A DNA stretch of 64,000 bases from Artocarpus heterophyllus (taxonomy: Eukaryota; Streptophyta; Magnoliopsida; Rosales; Moraceae): contig CM046341.1 of assembly GCA_025403435.1 (NCBI GenBank), positions 17,755,460 to 17,819,459 on the forward strand, given 5' to 3'. Shown piece by piece: positions 46,560 to 58,554 of the stretch. A model generated the notes under the pieces. That model was not told where the DNA came from. It saw only the letters and a list, made by a program, of their open reading frames with translations, and made no database searches. The position numbers and the translations under genes are program-made. The number at the start of each line of letters is the position of its first letter. Position 1 is the first letter of the stretch.

Positions 46560-49500
46560 ATGGCACCTAGACGTCGTTCGACAGCTGACGCCGAGTTCGG
46601 AAATGATGAGGGCCTGATGAGGTCTATGATCGCGGCTTTTCGGCAGATGGCAGCCAGGACTAGACCGGAAGACTCCAGTGTTGGTAGTCGGCATGCTTTC
46701 TTTAAGGAATTTCGGCGGGCATCTATTCCGACTTTTGATGGCAATGGGGATCCGCAGTTAGCAGAGTATTGGTTGGATTCGATCTTGAAGCATCTTGATA
46801 CCCTTGGTGTGCCTGAGGAGTATCGTGTGGAGTTTGCGGCGTATAAGCTCGAGGGTGGCGCCAACACCTGGTGGAAACAAACTAAGCGTCTGGAGCGCGG
46901 TGGCGATATCGGTTGGGACAAGTTCGAGGAGCTGTTCTATGATCGGTATTTTCCGCAGGGATATAGAGATCAGAAAGCAGCTGAGTTTTATAGACTACAG
47001 CAGGGTGATCTTTCAGTTCGGGAGTATGAGGCAAAGTTTAACGAGTTGGCTAGGTTTGCTCCATCAGCTGTGGCATCGGAGCGCGAGAAATGCATCAAGT
47101 TTCAGGAAGGACTCAAGGCTCCTATTCGGCGGCAGTTGGTTGCTCTACGGCTTAGGAGTTTCGGAGAGCTTGTGTCGTCGGCGATCTCCGTGGAGAATGA
47201 TTACGTGCAGTATTGTGAGGACCGAGCCAAGGCTTCAGGAGGACCGCAGAGGAGTGGCAGGAAGAGCACCAGTAGTCGTCCAGCTCCGGGGAAAGGCAAG
47301 CAAGGCGGTGCGACCAGTGGCAGTAGCAGTTCGTCTGGCAGCGGGCGCAGCAATCCCTACAGCTTTCATTGTCATTTCTGTCAGCAGCCCGGACACATCA
47401 AGAGGAATTGCCCGATCAGGAGTGCTCGTCTTGGATCGCAGACCGGGGAGGATGCCAGTCGTTCATCTCAGCCTCAGCCTCAGACCCTACCTCCGCCTCC
47501 GCAGTACCCGCAGTTGCAGTATCCGCAGTTTTCTCCTCAGCAATTCTCATATCCGGCACGGGGACAGCAGCCGCAGTATTTTCAGCGCAGTGTTCCTCAG
47601 TATAGAGCTCCGAGTACAGGTAGTGTGCAGTCATCTCCATCTCAGCAGTATCGGCCGAGTAATGCAGGACCCAGCAATGTCGGTAGAGGAAAAGGGAAGG
47701 CGCCAGTGCAGGTTCATGCAATGGCATCTGGAGGGTCAGATTCTCAGACTGGTAACGCGGTTGTCGATGGTATGGTTTTGATTTCTAGATCTCTAGCTCA
47801 CGTTTTATTTGATACTGGTGCCTCTCATTCTCTCATTTCGAGTTCCTTTGTACATGCCTTGGGATTAGAAGTAGAAGAATTTAAGGAACCCCTAGTTATA
47901 ACTTCTCCCTTGGGGCGGGTGTGTGTGGATTGTATGTGTAAATCATGTAAAATAATGATTGGGGATGAGATTTTGAAAAGTGATTTGATTGTACTCCCCA
48001 TGAGTTCCTATGATGTGATTTTAGGGATGGACTGGTTGTCCAGGTATAGTGCAGTTGTGGACTGCCAACTTAGAAAAGTGACCCTAGTGTCTGATAGGGG
48101 AACGGTGATCACTTACCAGGGTGGTGGTGATTGGCTAATGAGTGAGCGTCTCATAAAGTCATGTCTAGGAGGGCGAAGGAATCTAGATTGTTTTGCTTTT
48201 CTTGCCAATCTAGATTGCGAGCCCTATGTTTCGAGTAGTGGTGTAGCGATTCCGGTGGTTGGTGAGTTCGAGGATGTCTTCCCCGACGAGTTATCAGGGT
48301 TACCACCGCATCGGGAGATTGAGTTTGGTATCGAGTTGTTTCCAGGGACATCACCGATTTCTATGGCACCTTATCGGATGGCGCCGGCAGAAATGAAGGA
48401 ATTGAGGAAGCAACTTCAGGAGCTTGCTGATAAAGGATATATTCGGAATAGCACATCTCCGTGGGGAGCACCAGTTTTGTTCGCTAAGAAGCACGATGGG
48501 ACTCTCAGGTTATGTGTGGATTATCGGCAGCTGAATCGTGTTACGGTGAAGAACAAGTATCCTTTGCCTAGGATTGATGAGCTATTTGATCAGTTGAGAG
48601 GTTCGCGATACTTCTCAAAGATTGATTTGCGGTCAGGTTATCATCAGCTCAGAATCAAAGAAGAGGACATTCCCAAGACAGCTTTTAGGACTCGGTATGG
48701 GCACTTCGAGTTTCTGGTTATGTCTTTCGGGTTGACGAATGCTCCAGCAGCTTTTATGGATTTGATGAACAGGATTTTTAGGCCGTATCTGGATCAGTTT
48801 GTGATCGTGTTCATCGATGATATTCTTGTGTATTCTAAGACATGGGAGGAGCATGAGCAGCATCTTCAGATCGTGCTTCAGACTCTGCGGGAGCACCAGT
48901 TGTATGCTAAGAGGGAAAAGTGTGAGTTCTGGTTGACCGAGGTCAAATTTCTGGGTCATGTCATCTCGGAGCATGGTATTTCAGTGGATCCGTCCAAGAT
49001 TGAAGCTATATTGGAGTGGGAACGACCAAGGAATGTAGCGGAGATTCGCAGCTTCTTAGGTCTTGCTGGATATTATAGGAAATTTGTAAAGGACTTTTCG
49101 AAGATTGCAGCTCCGTTGACGAGGTTGATCAGGAAAAACGTCAGGTTTGAGTGGGATGAAGACTGTGAGTCTGCTTTTCAGGAATTGAAGAACCGGTTGA
49201 CTTCAGCTCCAGTATTAGTTATTCCTAGTAGTGACGAGCCGTATGAGGTTTATGCTGATGCTTCAGGGCGCGGACTTGGATGCGTGTTGATGCAGCATGG
49301 ACGTGTGGTTGCGTACGGATCGAGACAGCTACGACCTCACGAGCGGAATTATCCTACTCACGATTTAGAGCTTGCGGCGGTGATCTACGCGCTGAAGATT
49401 TGGAGATGTTACTTGTATGGAGCATCGTTTCAGGTCTTCTCCGATCATAAGAGTTTGAGGCATTTGTTCACTCAGAGGGATCTCAACTTGAGGCAGCGCA

Positions 49501-51152
49501 GATGGGTGGAGTACATGGAGGATTATGATTTCGCGTTGCAGTATCATCCCGGGAAAGCTAATGTGGTAGCGGACGCGCTTAGCAGAAAGTCTTCAGGGAT
49601 TCTCGCTTGTTTGATTTTTGAGGACTGGAGCAGGGATGCGACAGTGAGTGAGTATCGGCTACAGTATCATGAAGACGGTGATCGAGTTTTGTTGTATCAT
49701 GTGGAAGCGACTCCAGCTCTTGTTCGGATGGTGAAGCAAGGTCAGTGGCAGGATCGACATTTGCAGGGGATTTGGTCGCGGATTCAGAACGGAGAACAGT
49801 TTGAAGAATGGAGCGTGCATGCAGATGGATCGTTGTACTTCCGGGAGCGTCTTGCAGTTCCAGTTATCGCCGAGGTGACGAAAGCCGTTCTAGATGAAGC
49901 TCATAGGTCTCAGTTTGCTATTCATCCGGGGAGCACCAAGATGTATCGTGATTTGAAGAGGCACTATTGGTGGAGAGGCATGAAGAAAGATGTTCGCGAG
50001 TACGTGGCCAAGTGTTCGACGTGTCTTCAGGTGAAAGCCGAGCATCAGAAGCCTGCAGGTCAGCTTCAGCCGCTTCCTATTCCAGGTTGGAAATGGGAGC
50101 ATGTGACGATGGATTTCCTCACAGGTTTGCCGAGGACGGAGCAGCGGCATGATGCAGTTTGGGTTGTAGTCGACAGGTTGACGAAATCGGCGCATTTCAT
50201 TCCGTTTAGGTCGACGTGTTCCAGGAAGATTCTCGGGGAGCTGTATATGCAGAACATTGTGAGGTTGCATGGAGTTCCTTTGTCCATCACCTCTGATCGA
50301 GACACCAGGTTTAATGCTAGGTACTGGAGGAGTTTTCAGGAGGCTTTGGGTACGGATTTGAACTTTAGTACGGCGTTTCATCCTCAGACTGATGGACAGT
50401 CTGAGCGGGTTATTCAGGTTCTCGAGGATATGTTGCGTGCTTGTGCGTTGGACTTCGGCGGGAATTGGAAGCAATGTTTGCATTTGGCGGAGTTCGCGTA
50501 CAACAACAGTTATCAGGCGAGTATCGGTATGGCACCATTTGAGGCGTTGTATGGGCGGCCGTGTCGATCACCTGTGTGTTGGGCCGAGCCGGAAGATAGA
50601 GTTATTCTTGGGCCGGATGAGATTCGTGACAGCAACGAGAGAGTCGTGGTGATTCGGGGTCGGTTGAGAGCAGCTCAGAGTCGGCAGAAGAGCTATGCAG
50701 ATAGGAGACGTAGACCTTTGGAGTTCGCGGTTGGAGATTTTGTTCTCTTGAGAGTGTCACCTCGTAAGGGAACTATGCGGTTCGGAGTGAGTGGGAAACT
50801 CGCGCCGAGGTATATTGGGCCGTTCGAGATCACTCAGCGTGTTGGGGTGGTCGCTTATCGGCTTGATCTTCCGCCCGAACTTTCTCATGTGCACGATGTG
50901 TTTCATGTGTCTATGCTTAGGAAGTGTCCACCTGAGCAGGGTAAGATAGTATCGTTTCGCGATGTACAGGTTCAGGAGGATACGACGTACGAAGAAGTGC
51001 CGATTCAGATCATCGACCGGAAAGTGATTAGCTTGCGTCGTCGTGAGATACCGTTGGTAAAGGTCGTGTGGCAGCATCACGGTGTTGATGAAGCCACTTG
51101 GGAATTAGAGTCGAGTATGCGGGAATTGTATCCGCATTTGTTTTGCTTTTGA
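46560..51152 (+). CDS. Chromovirus Gag-Pol polyprotein, 1530 residues
   Basis: One unbroken frame, MAPRRRST to PHLFCF. Gag lies at about residues 50-230, with a CCHC zinc knuckle at 271-284 ([14 protein letters not shown]) and Gln/Pro/Ser-rich linkers. The aspartic protease has FDTGAS with Asp418. RT spans about 606-790, with FIDD and catalytic Asp753-Asp754. RNase H has Asp900 (YADASG). The integrase has a His-His-Cys-Cys zinc domain starting at His1115, a catalytic triad Asp1185, Asp1246 and Glu1282 (D,D35E spacing exact), and a GPF module. A C-terminal chromodomain-like part at about 1478-1527 ([23 protein letters not shown]) would steer integration to marked chromatin. All catalytic residues I looked for are present, and Gag and Pol are fused in one frame. 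The product acts in cytoplasmic particles and then in the nucleus. The chromodomain and wording favour the Tekay/Del clade. Confidence 0.95.
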   Translation: MAPRRRSTADAEFGNDEGLMRSMIAAFRQMAARTRPEDSSVGSRHAFFKEFRRASIPTFDGNGDPQLAEYWLDSILKHLDTLGVPEEYRVEFAAYKLEGGANTWWKQTKRLERGGDIGWDKFEELFYDRYFPQGYRDQKAAEFYRLQQGDLSVREYEAKFNELARFAPSAVASEREKCIKFQEGLKAPIRRQLVALRLRSFGELVSSAISVENDYVQYCEDRAKASGGPQRSGRKSTSSRPAPGKGKQGGATSGSSSSSGSGRSNPYSFHCHFCQQPGHIKRNCPIRSARLGSQTGEDASRSSQPQPQTLPPPPQYPQLQYPQFSPQQFSYPARGQQPQYFQRSVPQYRAPSTGSVQSSPSQQYRPSNAGPSNVGRGKGKAPVQVHAMASGGSDSQTGNAVVDGMVLISRSLAHVLFDTGASHSLISSSFVHALGLEVEEFKEPLVITSPLGRVCVDCMCKSCKIMIGDEILKSDLIVLPMSSYDVILGMDWLSRYSAVVDCQLRKVTLVSDRGTVITYQGGGDWLMSERLIKSCLGGRRNLDCFAFLANLDCEPYVSSSGVAIPVVGEFEDVFPDELSGLPPHREIEFGIELFPGTSPISMAPYRMAPAEMKELRKQLQELADKGYIRNSTSPWGAPVLFAKKHDGTLRLCVDYRQLNRVTVKNKYPLPRIDELFDQLRGSRYFSKIDLRSGYHQLRIKEEDIPKTAFRTRYGHFEFLVMSFGLTNAPAAFMDLMNRIFRPYLDQFVIVFIDDILVYSKTWEEHEQHLQIVLQTLREHQLYAKREKCEFWLTEVKFLGHVISEHGISVDPSKIEAILEWERPRNVAEIRSFLGLAGYYRKFVKDFSKIAAPLTRLIRKNVRFEWDEDCESAFQELKNRLTSAPVLVIPSSDEPYEVYADASGRGLGCVLMQHGRVVAYGSRQLRPHERNYPTHDLELAAVIYALKIWRCYLYGASFQVFSDHKSLRHLFTQRDLNLRQRRWVEYMEDYDFALQYHPGKANVVADALSRKSSGILACLIFEDWSRDATVSEYRLQYHEDGDRVLLYHVEATPALVRMVKQGQWQDRHLQGIWSRIQNGEQFEEWSVHADGSLYFRERLAVPVIAEVTKAVLDEAHRSQFAIHPGSTKMYRDLKRHYWWRGMKKDVREYVAKCSTCLQVKAEHQKPAGQLQPLPIPGWKWEHVTMDFLTGLPRTEQRHDAVWVVVDRLTKSAHFIPFRSTCSRKILGELYMQNIVRLHGVPLSITSDRDTRFNARYWRSFQEALGTDLNFSTAFHPQTDGQSERVIQVLEDMLRACALDFGGNWKQCLHLAEFAYNNSYQASIGMAPFEALYGRPCRSPVCWAEPEDRVILGPDEIRDSNERVVVIRGRLRAAQSRQKSYADRRRRPLEFAVGDFVLLRVSPRKGTMRFGVSGKLAPRYIGPFEITQRVGVVAYRLDLPPELSHVHDVFHVSMLRKCPPEQGKIVSFRDVQVQEDTTYEEVPIQIIDRKVISLRRREIPLVKVVWQHHGVDEATWELESSMRELYPHLFCF

Positions 51153-51187
51153 GATGAGTTTTAAATTTCGAGGACGAAATTTCTTTT

Positions 51188-51200
51188 AGGGGTGGAGAGC
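51188..51200 (+). other. Polypurine tract of the chromovirus
   Basis: AGGGGTGGAGAGC lies directly before the 3' LTR. Confidence 0.85.
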
Positions 51201-53352
51201 TGTAACGTCCCGAAATTTATTTAATATTAATGTAATGTAAATGATGAATTAGTGTGCCATAATTAAAGTTTTAACTTTAATTAGATTATTTGGTTGGATT
51301 TTTAGTTTTTGGTTGTTTTGTTAAATTGATGTGTTCAAAAGATTTCTTATTGATTTAAAATGATGTTTTGAGTTTTAAAACACAACAATTTGTAAAATGT
51401 TAAAAATACTCTGTTTTACAAAACCGTGGGCGGCACATGGTTTTCGCACAGTAAAACCGCCCACCGATTTTCTCTATTTATTTCTCTTTCTTCCCTCTCT
51501 CTCCTCACTTCCACGCCAATCTCTCTCTCTTCCTCTTGATATCTCTCGGCAGCCTCTCTCTCTCTCAATCTCTCTCTAAAAATTTTTGATTTCCATTCGA
51601 ATCCAAGCTTCGGAACAGCAAGGAGGAAGCTCGGGGACGTGATTCGGCAACCGAGAACGCGGATTGAAGCTTCGATTCGAGGTTAGATTCGAAATTTCTA
51701 AACTTTTTTCAAAATTTTCGATTTTGTGTGTTTTTGAAATCTAAGTTTGTTTAAGCTTAGAAAACCGTGGATTTGTGTTAAATGAGCTTAGAACAACTAG
51801 AATCTAAACCTAGATTGAAGAAAAACGGATTGGATTCAAGATTTTCATTTTTCTCCTCTTTTTCTCATTTTCGGATTTTTGAAGATTTTGAGTTCAAATG
51901 TTGTTTAAATGATTCCAAACATGTTTTAGAATGTTTTTCTATCAACTATAGTTATTTTTCATGCCTGGGAATTGAGAAAAGCAGGTTGGAATTCAGATTT
52001 GGATTTTGGGGATCGAGAAACCCGTGGCTGGGATTTCTGGATTTTCCCAGTTCGGCAGGCCGAAGTTCATGTTCGGCAGGCCGAAGTGATGATCGGCAGG
52101 CCGATGTTCTTCCGATCGGCAGGCCGAATCTGGGGACATGTTCGGCAGGCCGAACTTTGCTTCCGGCAGGCCGAACTGTACAGTTCGGCAGGCCGAAGCA
52201 GGGCGTCCGGCAGGCCGACCGAGGCATGGAAAATTTTGTGATTTTTACCCGATTTCATTGTTTTGAACCCTGATTTAAATCCCAACCTTATAGGATGATT
52301 TTAATGATACAAATGGCACACTAGGACATCATGAAATGATTTAGTAACATAGAATGTCTCAAACTAGATATTGATTGACTTAGTTGGTATCTAGGATTGT
52401 TCGTGGTTCCGTGGAGCTAACGTATAGCGGATCGGGATTACGGTGTGGGGTACCGGCACGAGTACTGAGGTAAGACTTCTATCCTATTTCTTTGGTAGCC
52501 TGGTTTTGAAATGATTTGGCTTTGAAAATGATTTCTATCAAAATGTTTTCAACGGTTGTTTGAAAATGATTTTATCGGTTATATTTTAATATACCGTGAC
52601 ATGAAATGACTTTCATAATGAATGTAATTGACAACACTCGGTAATTGGGTTTTGAATGATAATGATAATAAACACATAGGCATGATGCCATATCAGAGAT
52701 CGGGTCGTGATCGACCTTGGGGGCAGGTCCCGAAACCCAGCTGGGCCACTACGGTGGTGATATCATGGTTTGCCTAGGTAAATGTAAACTGGTGTTTTGA
52801 TTTGACGAGTAGACTGTTCTGTGTCAGAACGGCTCTACTCAATTTATTTATTTATTTATTCGAGTTTCTTTCCGTATAACTCCTGATAATGTTATGTTCT
52901 TTGCATTAAATTATTTTATAAAACTTAGTCCTACTGAGCCTTTCGCTCACGTTTTACTGTTTTAAATCCCCCCCCTCTAGGTGGTTTCCCATTTAGGTTT
53001 GGAGAAGATTCTTCGGACCGAACTCAGGAGCAATAGGAGAATTTGTTTACATTCTGTATTTGTTAATCAAGGCATGTAAGACTTAACTTTATTTGTACTT
53101 GGACTGTAATTGTATTTGTGATATTGTCAGATCCATGTGTGTGCACAAGTTGTGGGTTGTGGAACCCATATTCGCGGTTTTTATTCAATTATTGTTATTT
53201 GTTTAATGATTTTAAATTCTTTATAAAATGTGGTGGAAATTCTTCTTAATTTTTATTTAATTGGGTTCTCAAACTCTCGGTTTTTAATTAAATTCTCTTT
53301 TAATTAATCTAAATACTCCGCCACGTCACCTCCCGTACTCCGGGGCGTGACA
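51201..53352 (+). repeat. 3' LTR of the chromovirus
   Basis: Nearly identical to 44299-46454 and shorter by 4 bp, all in one T/C homopolymer (8 versus 11 C, one T fewer). The eight-copy dyad array is repeated at about 52051-52219. TSD GGTAT follows. Confidence 0.96.
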
Positions 53353-53357
53353 GGTAT

Positions 53358-55101
53358 ACTGCCCATTCTCCTTTCATTCATTCGGATACTTCGTCCTGAG
53401 GTCGTGTTCTCACTGTTTGGATTCTTTTTTTACATTTGCTTTATTAAACTCCACGGTCGCTTAGTCATTATTGCAAGTGCTACACCATTTTCATGTAGTA
53501 AAAAACTACTTCAAACCTGGCAACGCTTTTAGTTGGCAGTTGTTTTACATCCCTATGCTTGGTCTTTTAATTGATTTTGGTTTACTATTATATACATTGT
53601 GACTCTAGCTTTGCTTGCTTGTTTTACTCTGCACTCAACATAATCCCTATTTGATATTTGCAAAGAAATTGATAGTTTTCATTGTCAAAGCGAAATTTTA
53701 TTATTTTACTATTGTAAAAGTTAATTTTGTACTCTACTCAATCTCTCAGTTGGGATTCTTATGTACCAGCTAGCTAGCTGCTCAACCAAACCTGCCTGAG
53801 TTGGCTTGACTTTCCAATATAAATGAGGAATTTGGACAGGTAAAATATTGTCACTGTAATGCTTATTACATTTGAGGTCCAAGTTTTGCAATTTATTAAT
53901 TGTAACCAAGAAAAGTAAGTTTGTATGCCCGTTATGAGAGATAAAGGAGCTTTTTTCCGTAGATGCTAAACCACTTTTCCAAGTGCTAGAGCTCTTGTTT
54001 TGCCTCTCCTTTTTTTTCTCGTGCTGTGGCTCTAGCAGGGTTTGTGATTGTTGTTTCTTTGTTGCTGCAGCAACTTCCGGACAAAAACACGTCAAGGCCC
54101 ATTGCAGAGTCTTCACAAAATTTTGAAAGACAGACCACTCTGCCAAGGGTGCTCCGGGTTTTTCATGACGTGGATGTACTTTTCAAACATACCATTGTTT
54201 TGCAGCTATGGTAGGTGTTGTGTGTGGCTTTAGGCATTCAGACTGCTGTTGATCAATGGTGGTTGTCTATACCAGATTGAATCTCGGAGAACGTTCAGCA
54301 TGATCACTCTTTTATGCTCATTCATAGGTTCCAAGACTCGCAGATGAATCTCCCTAGATTCACTTTTGCTTCCGTCGAAGACCCAGATGGATCATGCAAT
54401 CTTTTTCCCTCCTCCAGGTTTTTTCCCATTGGGTTTTACTGGAAGAGGTTTTAACGAGGCCTTTCTTAATTATTGTTAAGACGGTAGATCCTCTTTAATT
54501 CTGGGAGTTTGGTCATCATTGTAGACTCTGTTTTCCTTGTTTCAGGGTTGTTTTTGTTGTTCGAATTATATCTAACAAGGTCCTATGGGACATCCATTTT
54601 TGTGCGGGCCTTGGGCTACTGAAAATTTATTTTCAAAGAGAAATCCTCAGTAACAGAAACTTGCAACTGCATCAGTTTTTTCTTCCATAATTCCTTCATT
54701 TATGGCCTCAAGTTTGTTACATTCTTTTGTGCTGCTTCGAGATATATTTTAAGGAACTATTTTGCCTCCCCGAGTGGGCATCAACTGCAAAAATTTGTCA
54801 GACTCCGCCATCTCTCTATCAGAAAGTTCAATTGTTTCTTTATTTTTCTCGGAACTCTCCATTGTTTTCTCATTTTTCAGGTTAACCTTCGGTCTGCAAT
54901 GAGCTTCAGAATTTTATCTACTTTTGAATTTTCTAACATTGTGGAATCTTTTGACTTGAATGTTTCTTTTTAAAGCAATTCACAGACTTAAAATTTTCAT
55001 TTTCTCTTCGGAAATCTTGGACAGTTCTGATTGACACAAAACCGCATTGCATTTTGTATTTACTTTATTCCAATATGAATGTTCTAAAATAAAGATCCAA
55101 C

Positions 55102-55132
<31 letters not shown>

Positions 55133-55415
55133 GTAGAAAAAAGAGAACATTCGTTTCAGTTTCTTACAGTAAACGTAGGTGAATGAAAAAATGAAATGAG
55201 ACATGCAATTGGAAAAAACAAATAATGAGTAAAAACAAACAAACAATTAAATGAGAGATTTTTCCCTTCAACCTCATGTTTATTTAACAATTCTCGCCTT
55301 CACACAGGGAACATAGACAAAGCCAATCCACATACGTGCATATAAACGAGTCTTTTGGGTTGTGTATGCCATTTAGATCCCCTCACAATCTTAATACTCA
55401 TTGATGTATAAAACA
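53358..55415. other. Non-coding stretch between chromovirus and RIN4-like gene
   Basis: No coding frame is supported. A phrase at about 54405-54470 (CAGGTTTTTTCCCATTGGGT, then GGTTTTAACGAGGC) resembles the tail of degraded Copia elements. A TA repeat lies at about 55103-55129. The last 300 bp probably contain the 3' UTR of the RIN4-like gene. Confidence 0.45.
55103..55129. repeat. (TA)n microsatellite
   Basis: About 13 TA units in a row. Confidence 0.9.
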
Positions 55416-57890
55416 TCATTTTCTGCTCCATGGAAAGCACCAACATCCCTAAGTCAGAGGGAGACATATCAGGGAAAACTATCAAAATAAACAACTACAG
55501 GAGATGCAAATATGAGGCTAATCTTCCTAGAAACTTCCTAGAAAAATTAAAAAATCAATCTTTTTCCCAAGCTTTAATGTTTCTTTTTGAGAAACAGTTA
55601 TTGTTTACATATGAATAATTCCATATACCTTGGCTTTCTGCTCGTTGCGGAGTTGAGTCTGAAAGTTCTCCAAAACGGGCACCTCTACTGCCCCATTCTG
55701 CCTCTCCTGAAGCACTCTATTGAAAATGTCAGTGTAGGCTGCACCTGATGTTGGGTTACTCTCATCCCAATCGCCAAATCTTGGCACAGCAGAACTATGA
55801 TCAGGCTGCCACATTTAGGACTAAAATCATGCTTCTTGGAACGAAAAAATGATTAATTTACTTAAAAAGTGTTGATAAACAGAAGGATGTTAGTTCATTT
55901 GCTTCTTAAAGATAAACTTCTTTCATATTGTGATTTTCTCAACTCTTTCATGAAATTAAGAAATCCGGCATATGAAATACGTATAAGGAAGAGAATTCGT
56001 GACTTGTATTAAATTTTAAAGAATTAAGTGTCTAAGTGGCAAAATGATTTTACATGGAAGTCATCATGAAAAAAACCTTTCCAATAATCATTTGATTAAC
56101 ATTATGGAACTATAAACGAAAATGCAATATCAAATACGTCATTTTTATACTTTTTAGTGCCGAATATGACACAGGCATCAACATTTGCATTTTAAAGTTA
56201 CAGGAAGATTTCTTTTGAGGTTGCCATCTTAAGATTCCAATATTCATTACCATGTTTTATGGAAAATATAATCTGTTTTGTAGCATAATACATATCAACG
56301 AACAATCTCTCATGCAAGCTTGACAATGAGGAAAATGCAAAAGAAGTGAAGGAAGCACATTTTTATTAGCATGGCTTACTTTATTTGGTCGAGGTCTTCC
56401 AGGAGTCAAGGGAGCAAAACCATCGTTATTTTGAGTTGAAGCCTTTCTCTCCCCTGCATGAAAAGAAATTCCACTGCCTTTTACTCCAACTCTTGCCTGC
56501 GGATTCAGGTGCAGCTGTGAGTCTCCAGTGAGGCGTTCAGACCCTGCCACCCGTCGCATGGTCTTTCTATCGCTTGCAGCGTCATCCTGCAGTGGATAAG
56601 GCCTTCGTTGACTGCTATCTTCCCTGCTCAAAATTTGCTCGTTATTTGACCTTGACACTTCTGAACCCCTTTGAGATTCGTGTCCGGTCCTGTTCCCATT
56701 AGATCTTACATGACCACGGTAATGATCATCGCCATGAAAGGCTAGAGAAGAAGGTTCAGTTTGCCTCTTTTGCATTCTTTTCTGTAACTGTTTCGGAAAT
56801 ACAGATGCTTGGTAGCGAGGCGAGTTGCTGGTGAGTACGTAAGGTTTATCTTGAGGGTAACTAGGATTAATCTTTTCATTACCTCTACCCTTCCTTGCTT
56901 TCTCAAAATAGGCTGTATAATTTCCTTCACTTTCCCAGTCTCCAAACTTTGGCGCAGATGACCGGTGCTGCAATGACAAGGGAGTAGATGAAAAGGCTGT
57001 TAGTGAACTTAGTAAAGGACATGTAAAGAAACATAAAACAGACATGTTATCAAAGTTTAATTAGTTGAAGGAAAAATTTCAACACCACCCTTCTTGTTCT
57101 TCAATAACAATGGAAGAATGCTTTCTGCTGAAGAAACAATTACTTTTAAGTAATCCATTCATTAACATAACTTTCTTTTGAACCGCTAATTTTGGGTGAA
57201 TAACAATAAAAGTCAATTTATTGAGCATATATCTCTCATCGGTTGTTTTGTAAGAAGAGAGCCAAAAGAAATGGCTGCAAATCACAAAGCTAGTTAAGTT
57301 CAGAGATTTTAAGTAAATCTGGTACTAGGAAAAGCATTTTTCAAGCCGATCAAAACTTCTATTTTATCCCTTTCAACATAAAGGAAAATTTAAGTGTGTA
57401 GATTTATAACTGGGAATCCAAATCATGCAGAGAAAACATATATGCAGAAGATAAGGGAGCCAAGATTGAGAAAAGTTTCTTAAATCTCATTAGAAGATCA
57501 GATTCTAAGATCATCTAACTAGAGCTTCAACTTTCAAATGCCTAAATTTCACACATTTTGCTTTGACCCCTTTCTTTTTTTTCCCCCTGATGCGACGAAG
57601 GCGCCAAAAATGGGACAAAAAACCCAATAAACAAATGTACTTGAACAAAATCTATACTCTTTTTTTTTTTTAAGGTAAAATCTATATTAATTTTAGGACG
57701 TATGGGACATAAATAATAAAGATTATAATCCAACAGAGAATGGATAATTGATAAACATAGAAATCCAAACCTATCAAACATACATACGAACATAAGAATT
57801 AATAATAATATAATGTAATTACAGCATTAGCCGTCAATCAAGAAAACAAAAGGCAAATGAGAGAAGATAACGTAAGAAACTTACAGCCAT
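55416..57890 (-). CDS. RIN4-like (NOI family) immune-regulator protein, four coding exons
   Basis: Coding exons on the minus strand are 57890-57885 (MA), 56967-56380, 55805-55629 and 55448-55416. All introns are GT-AG and phase 0, giving 267 residues (Arabidopsis RIN4 has 211). The two-codon first exon is typical of the family. The N-terminal NOI motif is APKFGDWE (7-14), then YTAYFEKARKG (19-29). The C-terminal NOI motif is VPRFGDWDE (205-213), then YTDIFNRV (222-229). Thr20 and Thr223 match the phosphorylated Thr21 and Thr166 of RIN4. The FG-D bonds are the kind cut by the bacterial protease AvrRpt2. The tail GCWCFPWSRK (258-267) replaces the family's Cys-cluster-FPW membrane anchor, with two Cys available for palmitoylation. 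It probably acts at the plasma membrane as a defence regulator watched by CNL receptors. The last exon is only 33 nt and easily missed. Confidence 0.92.
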
Positions 57891-58150
57891 TGGTCTTCAA
57901 TTAATGCTTGTTTGTTAAATCTCCAAAGAAACAACTTTCCAACAAAATCCAATGAAATAGTTTACCAAACAAAGGCCTAAACGACAATTAGAAAGCTTCT
58001 TGACCTAAAGTCAACAATTACAAACATTATGCAAAATGCGAATTGAGAAATAAATAAATATATAAGGTGAAAATAAATAATTATGAGAATCCCTCAACCG
58101 TTGACTCAGTCATCGATAATGTTTGACTTCTCAATTTTTTTTATCCCTGC
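57891..58150 (-). promoter_or_regulatory. RIN4-like promoter with W-box cluster
   Basis: Four W-box hexamers TTGAC(C/T), counting both strands, lie at 58000-58005, 58009-58014, 58101-58106 and 58123-58128. That is 110-240 bp upstream of the start codon. On random expectation a hexamer of this type occurs about once per kilobase, so four in about 130 bp is a strong excess. W-boxes bind WRKY factors in defence genes. No clear TATA box was fixed. Confidence 0.6.
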
Positions 58151-58554
58151 TATTATATAAAACATTAGTATATCAAAATTTACATATTCAACTCCTAGAT
58201 CTGTATTTTTCCCGTGTTTCCAAAAATAAATAGAAATGTATTACTAATAAATAAATAATCTAGCATTGCCCAAAAAAAAAAAACAAACAAATAGAGATGA
58301 GAAAACTGCTTTTCATGATTCATTTGAAGGGGAAGGAAGACTTCACGCGTATTCCTTCTCCGCTTGACCCTTTCTTTATGCGTGTGATGTGCGTTAAATA
58401 ACGACGACGACGACAACAACAACAACAAGACACCCTCCATTATAATTTTGAGCTATATTGGTAAATTATGTACTCAGCATAATGGAATCTGCACAACATA
58501 CTTTAAAGAGGAAAAAGAAAAAGGAAAAAACATATCTTGTGTTTACAAAGACGT
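58151..58554. other. AT-rich upstream stretch, no gene
   Basis: A short ACGACG/ACAACA repeat lies at about 58399-58430. No coding frame is supported. Confidence 0.5.

Larger units (their letters stand above)
44299..53352 (+). mobile_element. Young Ty3/Gypsy chromovirus (Tekay/Del-like), apparently intact
   Basis: A 9054-bp element with TSD GGTAT at 44294-44298 and 53353-53357. LTRs are 2156 and 2152 bp. Aligned by eye they differ by three substitutions (near 45202, 45570 and 45661 in the left LTR) and by the length of one T/C run near 46065. The primer site, polypurine tract and one unbroken polyprotein frame are all present. Using the commonly applied rice LTR rate of 1.3e-8 per site per year, about 0.14% divergence means roughly 50-60 thousand years. 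It sits between the CNL C-terminal remnant and the RIN4-like gene. Confidence 0.97.

Noticed and set aside
46795..47781. 328-codon second frame inside gag of the chromovirus
   Set aside because: It overlaps the real polyprotein frame in a GC-rich part and shows no domain. It is a shadow frame.
53721..54146. 141-codon minus-strand frame
   Set aside because: No recognisable domain, no supporting splice signals, and composition like the surrounding non-coding DNA.
55300..55494. 64-codon minus-strand frame as the last RIN4-like exon
   Set aside because: It is in the wrong frame relative to exon 3. The correct phase-0 exon at 55448-55416 gives the family tail and a stop.
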